Below are positions 12,801 to 25,345 of a stretch of 64,000 bases of DNA, piece by piece. The position numbers were made by a program, and so were the translations under genes. Below the pieces are notes generated by a model. That model was given only the letters and a program-made list of their open reading frames with translations, searched no databases and was not told where the DNA came from. This stretch comes from Lepiota brunneoincarnata (Eukaryota > Basidiomycota > Agaricomycetes > Agaricales > Agaricaceae). The first letter of the stretch is position 1. Each line of letters starts with the position of its first letter. The stretch spans positions 310,001-374,000 of the forward strand of contig JAEBUN010000016.1 of the NCBI GenBank assembly GCA_023014365.1. Direction: 5' to 3'.

Positions 12801-15546
12801 ATCCCCGCTCGAAGATCCAACGGAGGAATAAAATGATACATCAGACTGTGTGATTGTTGCTCTGCGCATTCCGTCATGCGGTTGCTGATACGGCAGTCCA
12901 GGCGCCTTGGGTTCAGGTAGAGGATCAGTCCCAGTTGCGCTATCCACCAATACCGGTTTCACAACTTCTTCGACCTCCTCGGTCTGTATCTCCATCTCCG
13001 TCATGGCCTTCCCCTCGACCGGTTCAACCTGCACACCCAACTCGACAGTCTGCACAACAGGGACAGGAGGCGGCGCATCCACAAGCATCGTCTTCTCCTC
13101 TTCCAACTCCTCCAATGGCTCAGTCTGACACCCAAACTCCCTCATCTCAACCTCCTCCACCTCCTCTTCTTCGTCCCCGACGACCTCCTTCCGCCACGCA
13201 GCGAGTTCCTCCTCCTCTTCTGTGATACTATCATCGAACCCAGCCTTGGTGGGCGAAGTAATCTCACCAAATCCGGCCAACGAGTTCAACGCATTCAAGG
13301 TCCTCATAGGCGACCCTTCCGAACCCAACCCAAGCTCAGCAGCAAGTGCCTCGGGTTGATCATTCACAAGCGAAGGCGGCCGAGCTTCCTTGTAGGGTAC
13401 ACCACCCCTCGAGCGTCTGCCAACACTTCCACCTCCACGTGTACTTCCACGAGCACGACGACTCCCACGTCTGCTGAGGAGGGAGTGTCGGAGGGGACTG
13501 CCAGTGTAGGAAGAGCCGTTGGATGGGACGCGTCTGAGAACGTTAGCAAAGGCGGGATCCATGCCTTCTATGGAAGCCCGGTTGGAGGGTGGCGCGGGTG
13601 GTGATGGAGATCGGTCCTCTCTTATACTTTCAAGTTCGTCATCGTCATGTGTAGGAGTGGTATGGTCATTAGTAACACTCGCGGAGGAAGTGTTGAAAAA
13701 GGTTTCTTCCTCGTCGTCGGCTTGGGTAAAGCTGATGGGGATGGGAGGGACAGGTGGTGGAGAGGAATCACGATCATCTTCATGCTCGTCACCGTCGTCG
13801 TTGTATTCGGATGCGGGACTGCCGGCAGCCATACCCAGTCTTTGGATGAGTGTAATTCCGCCTCGTCCACGTCCACGTCTGGCGCTGCCACGAAGGGCAC
13901 CAACCTTGAATGGGGTGCCGCCGCGTCTGGGTTGGCGTGGCTTGTGGGATTCAGATAATTCCTCTTCTTCAACTTGTTCATCATCTTCGTGTTCCGAGGT
14001 AGCATTCTGAGAGCCTGCCTCTAGCCGCATCCGGATCTGCTTCTCGCGGTTTAGAGAGCCTTTGAGAGTGTTTATTTGTCTCTGTGCATGGGCCAGCCTT
14101 TGCTGAAGTGTTTCTATTTCATTGCTAGGATGGTTGGGGGCGAGGAATGGCCTGCGGAGAGGCGAGGTTTCGGGCGAATCTGGGTATTCGTTGCCGAGAG
14201 TATCAGCAGGGAAAAGAGAGGATGTATCGTATTTCCGTCTGTTTGTCGATGCGCCACCAGTGAACACATCTCCAGCATCTTCGCGCTCGGTTCCGGCGGG
14301 AGTAATAAAGTCCTTGACTTGGCCGGCATTCGGAGTCAGCGGGGAACCAAAGCGGGGCAACTTGCGATTGGCGCGGGCGAGTTCATTTTTGAGAGTGTCG
14401 ATGGTTTGTTGGAGGTCAGATTTATCTCGTGCGAGACCTGCGGCGTGTTTACGGGCCTGGGCAATATCGGTTTCATGCTTGGATTTCATATCCTCGATCA
14501 CATTTTGCAAACGCTCGGTTTCATTCTTGTGCTGATCCCCGGCATCGCGCGATGCAGCGAGAAGCTTATTGAGACGTTTTTGTTCTGACTCGAGACGCTG
14601 AGTGGAGGACTGATAGTCACTGAGCTGGGCACGGAGTTCTTGGAGAGTGACTTCCAAATTCCAGTTTTCTTCCTTGTACTTGTCTGAAAAAGTGTAAGCC
14701 CGGAGAAAAAGGGGATTCTAGAATAATGATAAGCTTCTTACCGGCGCTTTGTTCCTGTTGCCTGAGCGCGGTTCTGAGGGCTTCGACAGATTTTTCCAAA
14801 TCATCCTTCTCTTCCTTCATATCCTGGATGGCCTTGTCGCGTTCGCCGAGGAGGCTCTGAAGCCGCCTGACTTCTGTGAGGAGCCCACTGCCGATCTCAA
14901 AGGCGAATTCTGATAAATGGGCGTCAGAGACGTAAAATGGAAGGTGGCGCTCGGCTCAGGACGGCAAAACACACATACCGACATCATCAGCACGATGGGC
15001 CGCATTTTTGGCGCGCCTGGACTGTGCGGCTGTGGTGCCAGAAGCCTTTATGCGCTCGGGTTCCTCGCGGGGAAGGTCTGCAAAGGCGAGAGAGGGGGAG
15101 GGCGTTGTCCCGTTTACATAGCGCTGATAACGGAAGAGGATAAGCAAGAGTGTAAAAGCGGTGACGAGGAATGGAATTTTACTTGCCTTTGCGCTGCCAC
15201 CAAAAGCGGTGGAGAGCTGCGCGTTTTCGGCGTCCCAGGCAAGAATACTCTCGGCAAGGTCGCGGTATCTGTCGCGGGCCTCCTGGTCGATCTCGTCATC
15301 GTCAGACTTGTCAGCCTCTGATTCCTGTAGCTGCCTGATGCGTTCCTCGAGCTCCATCTGCTGGGCAAGGACCCGCTGCCCGAGAGTGCCTGCTTGTTGG
15401 AGCTGCTTCTCCTTGCTGTCGAGGAGGTTTTGGAGATGGAACTTCATGTCGCCAGCGGTAGTGACAACGAAAGGGTTTGTATGATCCGCCACCATGGAGA
15501 GCGGAGGCGATGGTGGTCGGAGGGGGAGGGCATCTGGGTCTGCCAT
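9839..15546 (-). CDS. Large cortical PH-domain protein, Num1/ApsA/Mcp5 type
   Basis: Family role: membrane-bound cortical anchor for dynein and mitochondria. The start ATG at 15546 gives MADPDALPLRPPSPPLSM, then GDMKFHLQNLLDSKEKQLQQ. The first part (to about 14370) is coiled coil, interrupted by short introns (near 15180-15085, 14960-14912 and 14742-14690). The middle is acidic and Ser/Arg-rich with repeated EMEIQTEE-like motifs (GCQTEP, VELGVQVEP, EMEIQTEE, EMEIQTDE), known from the Num1/ApsA class. A VEVPVE repeat lies at 12140-12295. The C-terminal PH domain begins IGEFLYKYTRKAIGRGYGER and RRHRRFFWVHPYTKTLYWS, and runs through AYIEGVRSVL to RHDIWLN and ALRYLLSRPTPT. A poly-His run and a basic tail follow. 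Total about 1,700 residues. At about 12140 one base is missing between LVK and PKPEVKEMEIQ, so the frame breaks once. It is divergent from the SH3-PX gene, with 116 bases between start codons. Confidence 0.85.
10130..10166 (-). repeat. Poly-histidine codon run in the PH protein
   Basis: A GAT/GGT triplet run on the plus strand encodes eleven consecutive His residues (after SGK, before PLASH) in the C-terminal tail of the PH protein. Such triplet runs vary in length between strains. Confidence 0.8.
12140..12295 (-). repeat. In-frame VEVPVE/VRVEVPVE repeat in the PH protein
   Basis: A run of short units of the type VEVPVEV / VRVEVPVEV, with some RVPVEVP, encoded by a 12-18 base degenerate repeat. 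The frame shift of the host gene falls at its 3' end (about 12140), where slippage or assembly collapse is likely. Confidence 0.8.
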
Positions 15547-15662
15547 CCTCTCTCCCCTTTGGCAAAGTTTGGGAAGAGAGGGACAACCCAGTTCTAATTT
15601 AGTCAACAACAACCAATTCCCACGCTCTTATTTATTGCTCATTTCCTTTTCGGGATCGCTCA

Positions 15663-18429
15663 ATGGCCACTCTTCCTCGAACATCGAAACTCAGTCGTCC
15701 AACAGCCAGGCCAGCATCCGAATTCGATGCTGGATTGAATACATCTGCTGCCTGGATTGATGCAACGTCGTATTCCGACGACGAGCAGATCGATGAGCTG
15801 CCCCACAGGCCTGCACGCGCACTCTACGCTTTCGAGGGCAAACCAGAATTCAGAGAGCTCACTGTCCAAGCCGGTGACGATCTTGACGTAATCAAAGAGG
15901 TCCTCCCAGATGGATGGAGCCTCGTCAGGACAACAGCCGATGGCGAGGTTGGACTCTTGCCACGCACTTATTACACCGTTTGTGTCCTCTTCTCACTGTG
16001 TCCGGGCCCACGGCTAATTTTTCCACAGTTTACTTCAGATTTCGTCTCAACACCAGACAACTCTCCCCTTCCCCAACGCAGGGACCATCAATCATCCACC
16101 GGCAGTATCACACCTCGGGCCTCACTCTCAGGTGGGGACAGACACACACCCCTCCCCATACTACCCCAAAACACAGGCGAATGGCGCGGCCCCTTTCCCA
16201 ACTTCCGCCAAAGCCTACTCGGCGGAAGGACTCTCAATAGGTTTTCAAGTTTTGTCACCACCGGTGCAGAAGCCTGGGTTCTCAATGGGGCCACCGAGGA
16301 CACCATGACTACAACTGCCACTTTAGGCTCCTCTCACTCACAGAGCCGCCAACCTATGACAACCGGAGACCCTGAAGAAGGACCCTCCCAGTTTCCCCAG
16401 TTCGGCCACGGCGAAGCCGACAAGCACTTCGTTGACACCAGTCCCTCCTGGAAATCCAAGATACCCTCCTTCCGCATCCTCGTCCACTCCCCTTCCAAAC
16501 GTTCCTCCGTGCTCTCAGGCGCCTACACAATCTATAGCATCACCTCCCTCTTCTCCCCCCAAGATCCTTACGAACCACCCACTCAGCATTCAAGGATCCA
16601 CTCCGATTTCATTGGCCCTGATGCATCAGACGTTGAACCAACACCCCTCCCCCGCCTCACAGTGCACCGCCGTTTCTCCCACTTTGTCCTCCTCCACACT
16701 GCCCTCACCCGTCGCTTACCCGGAATTGCACTACCTCCTCTTCCGGAGAAGCAATACTCGGGCCGATTTAACAACGACTTCATCGAGGCACGCAGAGGCG
16801 ATCTAGAACGTTATATTAACAAAATCATCCGCCACCCTGTAGCTCGTTACGCCGAAATCGTCACATTCTTTCTCAGTTGTGAGAGTGACATTGTAAGTCA
16901 CAAAGATTTTTCGTTCAATGGCAGTCGACGATGTTTGAATAGGAATGGACAAAACTCCTTCCACAACATCTCAACCTCCCACCTGCGGGACCATCATTCT
17001 ACGCGAAAGTGTATCACCCAGCGTTTAACATTGACGGTGAAGATGCCGAAGACGCTGGACGAGCTTTTTCTGCACACACCAAGGCCGTGGGGAGGGGTGT
17101 CCAAGGATTGAGAGGTATATTCACCAAGGTGAGGGAGGCGCGGCTGGAAATGGCCAAGGCAGAAAGGGGGCTGGGGTATGCGGTCTTGGGTATGATTACC
17201 GCTCCTTCGAGCATGGTGCTTGAAGAGGACGAAGAAGCTGAGAGTGGCTATCCGAAAGGAAAAGGGAAGGACTGCGGAGTGGTGAATAGGGAGGGAGCAT
17301 GGTGTTGGCGGGAAAGTTGTCGAGGTGGGCTTCATTGGTGCCAGTAGTGACATATCCAGGCTGACTGGAGGTTGGAAGAGTGCTTGAAGCTCACGAAAGG
17401 TTTACAGAAACTGAGTGAGACTCTGCAGAGTGTAGCTGACCTATATGACGACCATGCAAGTGTCACTTGACAATATTTGTTGAAGATAGCTGACAATACA
17501 CACAGGCCAGGAGGACACAGCTCGCAACACACGAGTCATTGAAATCCATGGCACATCCTGATGCAGTCTACGAACCAATCATCACGACGCACAAGGCAAC
17601 CTTGTCGAGGTACAAGGAGGCTTTGACCAACACTGACGATATGGTACGCACCAACTATTCCACCCAGTCCCCACCGTCAATTAATACCGAAAGCCGAAAG
17701 CCAAACACAGAGCTTGCCGCACGATGCGAAACAGTACTGAACACAACCATGGCAGAGATGGACACTTACCACATCCAAAAGGTCGAAGATTTCCAGCTGT
17801 TGGCGAGGGAGCATCTAGATGGGGAGATCAGAGTCTACGAACAGGTTTAATCGCACATTTCCCCTCCCTTTTCCTCAACTAACGATTCCAATAGATCCTC
17901 GCACGTCTGCATACAGCCAGACAAACACTGACTCCGCCGACCTACGACAACCTAGCGAACTCACCACGCAGCACATCACTCTACGAAGCGTGAACTCTTC
18001 CCTGTCTCTTCTCCCTCCTTCACGACGACTTCCTCAAGCTTTTTCGGCACGCGCCTATCCAATTCCACAACGCACAAATTTATCCCATCACAAGCCCATA
18101 CTATCACCAGCGGTACCCACGCCGCCACTGGCGGTGGTGGCACTAGTACTAATGCTAATGCCAATCCCGGAGCCAATGGACACCATACCACTGGCAACGG
18201 CATTGGCGAGATTCTCGTGCCCCCACTTCCACAACCACACCCACACGTCTTCGATTCGGCACCGATGAGACCTGTGAGTGTTGCTGTACAAGGCGGGGTG
18301 GGGGTTGTGATGGGTGTTGCGCAGGGTGCGACCGGGGTCGGGTTGAAGTTATTGAGTGGGAATAGGAGTGGGCAGGAGGAAAGTAGTGGTGATGGTAGGG
18401 GGAGTGTGTTTAGTCGACTTTGGTCGTGA
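15663..18429 (+). CDS. SH3-PX-BAR sorting nexin (Snx9/18/33-like)
   Basis: Family role: membrane-remodelling endocytic sorting nexin that binds phosphoinositides through PX and dimerises through BAR. The start ATG at 15663 gives MATLPRTSKLSRPTARPAS. An SH3 domain lies at about residues 48-105 (ALYAFEGKPEFRELTVQAGD, GWSLV, GLLPRTYY). An intron follows at about 15980-16028, then a Ser/Pro linker. The PX domain includes RRFSHFVLLHTALTRRLPG, LPPLPEKQYSGRFNNDFIEA and ERYINKIIRHP (16470-16880). The BAR part includes LPPAGPSFYAKVYHPAFNID, NREGAWCWRESC, LQKLSETLQSVADLYDDHA, RRTQLATHESLK, ARCETVLNTTMAEMDTYHIQ and EHLDGEIRVYEQ, then ILARLHTARQTL. The tail is Gly/Asn-rich and ends SVFSRLWS. The intron at 17456-17505 begins GCAAGT and is required in phase 0, so it is GC-AG. 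A 35-base intron near 17317 is unusually short. No frame break was found. Confidence 0.85.
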
Positions 18430-19212
18430 TTTTTTTTTTCCTTGAAGGACGGCTGTGGACTTTTTCAGTAGGTTGGGACTTGTAGAAACGGCCTGCCTTG
18501 CTGTGACCATTTCCCTCAACATACCCAGCATAACTCTACTTAGACAGTGTGCCTATTCAGACGCTTATCTGACTTGTGAATACGAGTGACTCCAGGCAGT
18601 TATCGTCGGGTACGGATATCCGCTGGGAGGTGTGCAACAAGATGAGTCAGGTGTAGTTAAAGAACCATCGCTGCTCGCGGGCATGAACGAGTTCTCATTC
18701 CGATTCCCTCCTGTGCTTTTGTACACAACAAGTGGTCGCGAGACGAGACATCGGAATTATCGGCACACCGGAAGAGGGGAGATCCCACGCCCAGAGCAAA
18801 GTAAGACCTACAAGCTGGGGACGAAGCTAGTACCTTGGAAAGAAATGGTCGAGGCTAAGTGGATCATCTACATACGTACTTAGAGGTGCGCGCGCGTCCT
18901 CAGTGCATAGCAAAGTCCAGTCGGGCGGAGGTTTGTTTGTTGGAGATGAGGTTTATGGGCCCTATGCCCCACAAGAAAAATATTTATGGCTCCTGGTTCA
19001 CGAAGAGTAGTTGGGGGAATAAAATCTGTAACGGTGACATTCCGTAACAAATAGTAGCAAAGTACACAACGAGAAACACAAAATATTATTAGCTCGCCCA
19101 TGTTGTCGGAACTTCCTAGGGAAGGAAGGAAAGAAGAAAGAAAGAATACTGTCGTGTCAGGTTTTGTGTCCGGTAGCCAAGCCAGGGGGGACGATTCGGC
19201 AGTCGACTCCTT
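18430..19212. other. Intergenic stretch, nothing recognised
   Basis: Space between the convergent ends of the sorting nexin gene and the DUF6534 gene. It starts with a T-rich run just after the nexin stop codon. No open frame with a family motif and no repeat was recognised. Confidence 0.4.
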
Positions 19213-20843
19213 CTACACTTGAGTGCAGACTTTCCCCAAGTCCTGCGAAAAGCATTTGGTGTCAGAAAAGCCTTTATTCAGCAGACACAGGGAAGGGCGG
19301 CGTCGTACCATAGTGTCACCCGTAGCAATCATGCTCCCAGTGGAACCTTTCAAGGTGGAATCATTTGGGAAGTTGGAGCACGCTCGTCGTGTCGTGAATT
19401 CCTGCTGGTCGGAATCCTCTGACTGGATCGGGAGTTGAGTGGTCAGTGTGTTCAGTTCGGAGGGGGTCAGGAAGACATGTCTTCGCCGGCGTCCGTTCAA
19501 AGATACCATGAGGGCATTCGTATACCTGGAACAGCTGTAAGTAAGGCGATAACACAAGGGCAAAGTGAAAGGCTAACAGCTTTCCAAGTAACTGTGTCCT
19601 GGGGGCCTCAATAAGTCAATGTACTTCCGGAAGCTCAACCTTCAGGGGGACTCACGGTACTTGATGGATGGTAGTACTTTTATACTGGTGGTATAATATG
19701 AGGTCGATAATTGCCGTTAGTGCCGTCACAGCACCGGTTTCGATGGAATGGATGATGAGCCTATTGACCAGCGCCGCAGTATGTTTCCAAGGGGTCTGCT
19801 GGCTCGCGGTTCTGAGCTGCAGGTACCGTCAAGGGCGAGCCGAGACACGGAGAGAATGACATGGACTCACGATAATGATCATGCTTCCAGCAATCAAGAC
19901 ATCGCACGCAAGACTACCCGTGAGCCACACCTAGCCAGATGTCGGTTAAGTGTCAAGAAGGAAATAATTGTTGGTCGAACCTCTACTGCGTCCCCTAGTT
20001 CCGTTATACGCTCGAATGTTCTCGAAAGCATGAACTATGAAAATTCGTTGTGTGTCAAAGGTGTGACGGAGCTGCTGAAGATCGTGACCTACTGCAATCC
20101 CCCCGTACATTGCTGCGGTGCACTGGACAATGCCGACCTGTGGCATTCATAATGGGAGTTAGTGGAGGAGGGGACGCAGGGCTCATGAATAACGTATACC
20201 ATTACGATCAACACAGACATTGCTTGCCAAATTAGGGGGTGTTTGCATGACACCCGGAGGACCCAAATCCGCCTACCATGACATCCGTTTGTCTGATCAG
20301 TTCGGTGGTAACAACCCAATTATTACCGGACACACCAAGCATAGTAGACCTGGACAATAAGCGATACTGCCAGACGTGAGAATATATTCGGTTTAGGGCA
20401 GAGAGCAGTATGCGCCTACTCAGTCCGCACATCAAGGGGAATGTTGCCGAGGACCAAGGGAAAAATGTTTCAAAGGTCGCCGTCCCCCAACCAGCTACCA
20501 GTGCACTCCACGCGTAATGTGTCGTAAATATCGTCTGCAGGATCTCAAGTAAATAGAGACCGGCGACTGTACGAGAGTCATTTCTGTACACAGATCTAAC
20601 GCACATACGGAGCGACCTACCCAGAAACTTTAATATTCGTGAATCGTGAGGATATGCGAGGGCATATACATCTAACCAGGATTATCCGCATGTACCAGGG
20701 AGAGAAACAAAAATTGCGACGCACAAACCTGCGTTGAAAGCGTCCCTAACAGACACCAATTAAGTGCCATCCCTATTAACTGTGCAACCACGATTCCAGG
20801 CAGGATTTGCTAATAGAAAATGATAAACATACGATGGGACCAT
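19213..20843 (-). CDS. DUF6534-type seven-TM membrane protein
   Basis: Family: very common, uncharacterised Agaricomycete membrane proteins. Recognisable pieces, in order on the minus strand: GIVVAQLIGMALNWCLLGTL (TM1), YPHDSRILKFL, then YLLEILQTIFTTHYAWSALV followed by AGWG, SLIVQVYYAW joined to RIWVL, GIVQCTAAMYGGIAVGHDL, VWLTGSLACDVLIAGSMII, and LIIHSIETGAVTALTAIIDL with the family tail element YTNALMVSLNGRR. The rest of the tail is Ser/Thr-rich and ends at 19213. About seven short introns are needed. Two joins are weak: exon 1 to 2 (20735-20660), where the natural acceptor does not keep phase, and the join after RIFI near 20030. The start at 20843 is a guess. It may be intact or slightly decayed. 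Confidence 0.62.
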
Positions 20844-22380
20844 TTCTGTCGTGTTGTGAGTGTCAGAGAAGGTGCGTTCAAATAGTAAGAACAACGTACA
20901 TGAGAAGACTACCTTGTAGAACGTCCGACATTTGGGCTGCTTGGTCGCGACAGGGCAATCCTTGTGCATGAATATATACCGCGACCGACAATTAAAAGCA
21001 GTTACATCCGCTATAAAGATACTTAGAAAAATTATATCCGCCTCTGCATATTTCCCCCAATTGCCACGTGCGGTGTAATTTAACTGCCCAAGTCCGAGTC
21101 GCGCGCCCTGTCACAAAAGCAAGCATTGTGTGGCGTAAGTAAACCACCTCCATCCTCGATCACTCCATCGATCCAAGGCACAATATTTTTTATAGCAGAC
21201 TACACCCCGTCAACGTCTCAGCCCTTGCGTATGCGCCAACTTCCCGCTGCATAGTGCAGTTCTGGACTTAATGTCACGCGATCCCCACGGGTCACGGGTC
21301 ACGACCCGAAACCGGACCCGACATTGAGAGGCCCACAAGTCGAGGTTGAATTGAATAGCGATCAGCCTTCCAATTCTTGCCATCTAAGGGCGCATGAGTG
21401 CATGCAACCCACTCGCAGAACCCCAGCAGGGTCCACGCCACAACCACCTGGCGTGACCACTGACGGCATAATCATAGACAATCACCAAATGGCCACCCAC
21501 GGGCACACAGGCGCCACTTGCTCAACTTGGTTTAGCGCCTACGGCCGGTACGTAGGATGAGAACAGACGAGAGGAAAGGAGCGCAGCGAAGGAGAAATCA
21601 GGAGTAGGTGACCAGTGTATTATTCCCTCCCCCCCCCCCGAGCCATTCCCCTTATCACTTTCCAGCAAGTAAGGTGCAAGCCACGTGATACTCATATGCA
21701 ACTTGAGTCAAGAGACGATATCAAGTGGGCTGCTCAACCATGAGATCTGCCAAGGGCGGAATAAAACCACAGTATTATTCGGAGAAACCCTAGGCCAAGT
21801 GCGGGAGCCAGTCCAAAAAGACGGCAGCCAAGCTGCAAGGCGAGGGGCGTTCGCCAGATTAAACATGATGCTCCGGATTCGTCCCTGCAACTGTTGAGCT
21901 GCGACAATCCCTCGTACAGCACCAAGGGCCGACCAGTATATATAATGTATATTGTTGGAGGTATTGTGCGATTCCTGAATTCTATTCCCTAGGTTAGTAG
22001 GGACAAGTATCAGACAGCATTGAACTGGACATGCCCGCACCTCCACAACCACACGGCTTTGGTTTGCTACTATATATCAACATCCTCAGGAGTCAGCGGC
22101 ATCTCTCACTTCACCTACCTAGTGAAGTATTTCTTACGGATTGTCTAGTAGCACTTATTCGAGACCCGCGTTCGGATTGTCCGCTAGTTTGTGTACAACG
22201 ATATAGAGTTACATATGGATTCAATGCGGGTATAAATTCAACGAGGGCACCATCAGACTCGATCGCTGATCACAAACCCGGTTTTCCGCAACAACAATTA
22301 GGCTGCTCCAAGTTTAGGAAAGCACACCAAGGGAACGTGACACCTGACCCGGAACTCGAGCATTATCCAATGAAAGATTC
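20844..22380. other. Intergenic stretch, nothing recognised
   Basis: About 1.5 kb with the 5' side of the DUF6534 gene at left and the 3' end of the first tandem TM gene at right. It contains a C-homopolymer of about 10 bases near 21640. Open frames on the minus strand at 21708-22052 lack any family motif. Confidence 0.35.
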
Positions 22381-23482
22381 TTAATTATACACTTCACTAA
22401 GCTCTACTCTAATACTCTCCTGCCTCCCACCAACTGCCTTGCCAATCGCGACTTGGTGGATAATCAACACAGACGCGAACGACTACACATGTCGATACAT
22501 GGACATCAGGTCACCATCAACCAGGTCTCAAAAGTTTATAGAAATGCTTACCTGACCAGTAATCGCTACGAACACCACCACCGTCCCAAAAAACACATCC
22601 ATCCCGACACCAATAGCCGCAGCAACCGTAATAGGGATATTAACCGCGGCAGATTGTAACAGAATCCCGACGATATGGAGATGGCGCATACGCGCGAGGA
22701 CAGACGTCGATATTGATGCCGAATCAGAATCAATGGTGGTGGTGGTCCGAACCCAGTACCTCTTCACCAAGCGCCTGTGTAGAAGGAGGCGTATGATGAT
22801 GTAGAATGTGGCGAAGAAGTTGAGGAGGGTGTTGGATCCTAGAGCTATGGTTTTGAGGCGGGATGAGAGGGGTTTGAGGTGTTGGAAGTTTACTAATATG
22901 GCCCCGATAAGGCCACAGGCTTTGGGATGTGGTTAATATTAGGACTCTGTAAGCCATTTCTGTGGTCACGCACTTGTTGTAATCATATAAAGGCATAGAG
23001 GAAAGATCCAAAATATTTTCTGCCATTGGGTTCGCCTGGTTTCTAGTGCCCTCTGAACCATATAGCACCGCCATACCTTGGGAGTGTTATAAAACGGCCC
23101 CCGCGCGGAATTTGAGATAACTTACGAGAAGCCCATCGACTAGCATTGCAATGAATACTGGAAGTAGACAACCGATGAACGTCAGGACGTTCGTCGCTTC
23201 TCGCAGCTTGGTGTCATTCGAAATGAATGTGGAAGGAAGGTAATACCACAGGAAACAACCTATCACCAGGACAGTGTTGCCTATGAGAAGAGCAATGACA
23301 TATACTCGTAGAACCCCTCGGTGCACCTCTTTCCCAGCCGAAGCCAATAATGAGAGACAGATGGTCCCGAGCACGAGCGATCCGCCATAGAAAACAGCAG
23401 CGATGGTTTGACCAATACTCCATACCATGTCAGAGTGGACAACACATGAGAGTGATTGGTCCGGACAGTATTGAAGTGACAT
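22381..23482 (-). CDS. Tandem seven-TM protein, copy 1
   Basis: First of three tandem paralogues on the same strand. Start ATG at 23482 (MSLQYCPDQSLSCVVHSD). Exon 1 encodes the first three membrane segments (FYGGSLVLGTICLSLL, YVIALLIGNTVLVIGCFLWY, LLPVFIAMLVDGLL). The later exons give VWRCYMVQRALETRRTQWQ then IFWIFPLCLYMITT; GLIGAILVNF; LGSNTLLNFFATFYIIIRLL then LHRRLVK; GILLQSAAVNIPITVAAAIG; FFGTVVVFVAITGQ; and SFASVLIIHQVAIGKAVG. It stops at 22381. The total is about 295 residues with about seven passes. Exons join in phase through short GT-AG introns. I recognise no functional motif; the topology resembles other Agaricomycete seven-TM families, but the role is unknown. Confidence 0.72.
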
Positions 23483-25345
23483 GGCTCGAGGGATAGTCGG
23501 ATAGCGCTATAAAGAGGGGAAGGAGAAGGGAGAGCTGGGGGGTGGAACCCAGGAGACTGCCAGCAGAACCTAGAGGTGAGATGATGAAAGAGGAGGTTCA
23601 GTGACCATCATGCCTTCCCCTTTTTTGCTTTAAAGAGCGATGGAACCATTGATTTCATATCACTCACAACACAGACAGAACGAATCCACCTATATTTGAT
23701 CTCCTCCTCTCAGAATCACAAAGTATGGTTACATACCCCCGTCAGACTCCTGCCACAAAATCCAGTGCATGGGCTGTGCTGCTCTTCCGTTCCCCAAAGC
23801 TCCTGGCTGAGAGGGTGGGTCTGCTACGTCGCTTCGGCTCAGTGCTCATGGGAGGGGAATTGTGACGTGTGACTGACAACATTGACGTGTGACGCTCGAG
23901 GAACGATCCATCACAGTTTTGGACGCACTATCAGGGTAGCTACTGCATTACCAAACAGGCTCCTCACCCCGGACCACTACTAGAGGGAAGAGAAAGCGAA
24001 TACGTTCCAAAGTTCCGCGCACATGAAAAAAGAGGTAAAGTCCTTGTGTTAGTACAACAGACGAGTCCATGCGGCATAGGGTGTCAACGAAACGGACATG
24101 GGCGCGTACAGTAACCTCGGTTCCTTACCGCGCGCACTGGGACACTCCCCTCCGCTGTCACCTGGGCGGTGTCTCGCTTGATTGTTTCTATCCCTTCCTA
24201 CCTTCTGCTGCGGGTTTACTGTCAGAGTGACTTATCATGCGTGGGATGTGCGTGGCTGCCACAAGGCCCGGTGTCAAGGATCCTACAAAGGCCATTGTAT
24301 ATTAGAAAAGACCTAAATTTCAGGAACATTATGACGGATGGCATGCAGGATATCGTGGTATTGGGCGGTTTCCTTCTCCCGTTTACTAGATGAAAGCTGG
24401 AATTCTTTGGGTCAGGAAACGGGTCATCATGTTGTCTCTATCATAGCGTTCTCGATTTGACTCGCAAGTCAGATCAAAATTCTCTTCCAGCCTCACAGAC
24501 CTCTCCTTGTTCGCCAATCATCCTACACAGTTGCATTTGGTGATAATTTATAGAAGTGCTTGACTGTCAATCCAAGGTAGAGTATCGAAGACCCAATCAC
24601 ACCACAATTCGAACATATGGTGATTACGAATATAACGGGTTGCGGAGAAAGATCTGGCTATTGCAAATCCGATGAGTGTGACGGATTATGGATTTTCAAT
24701 CGCCTACTAAGAACCCATCAAGTAGAACTGTATGGAACATTGAAAGTATGTGATCGAGCCCATGCGGCGAGGTATTGTTCGAAATAAGTATAGAATACCA
24801 CGGGAAATACCTCCTAAGAGAATGCCATGGCAAGAGGAGGTACTTACAGATGCAGACTATTCCAAGAACCAATGATAAGACATGATACTGATGGTTTGTT
24901 GAGTCCTACACGGGGTCTGTACCATCATCCCCCTCCTACGAACTGCCGCTCACCAAAGGGGGCTGGGGGCAGTGTGCAGGGCGCAAATGGGATCATCAGG
25001 TCAAGGTTGGCCGTGATCTTCGCCATTTCCACGTTTCATCTCTGCCTATATTTATCTAGACCTAAGGGGAAACTGTCAGAATACCGGTATCGCAAACCCC
25101 AGCCCAGGTTTTGCCGGTCGCAGTCCGGCCCAAGTATCGCTATGTCACAACAATAGGCAGCCTGAAGTATGTACAAGGTAGGAACGTGGCTATTGAAGAG
25201 CGCGCGACTCCCCTACAGACGAAAGCAAGACAAGACAAAGCATTGCAAGACAAACAAAGCATTACACAACAAACAAAGCAAAATGCAAAACAAAAACAAA
25301 ACAAGAAGGAAGTTGTGGCCACCGTGTCATTCGTCCACCTCTACG
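23483..25345. other. Spacer between tandem copies 1 and 2
   Basis: Contains the upstream region of copy 1 (partly alike to the upstream region of copy 2, see the TGACGTGTGAC sites) and, near 25215-25315, an A-rich tract of repeated ACAAA/AGACAA units. Short open frames show no family motif. Confidence 0.4.
23862..23893. promoter_or_regulatory. TGACGTGTGAC direct pair upstream of tandem copy 1
   Basis: TGACGTGTGAC occurs at about 23862-23873 and again at 23883-23893, about 380 bases upstream of the copy 1 start codon. The core TGACGT matches the CRE/bZIP half-site pattern. A near-identical pair precedes copy 2. The regulatory role is inferred from conservation alone. Confidence 0.35.
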
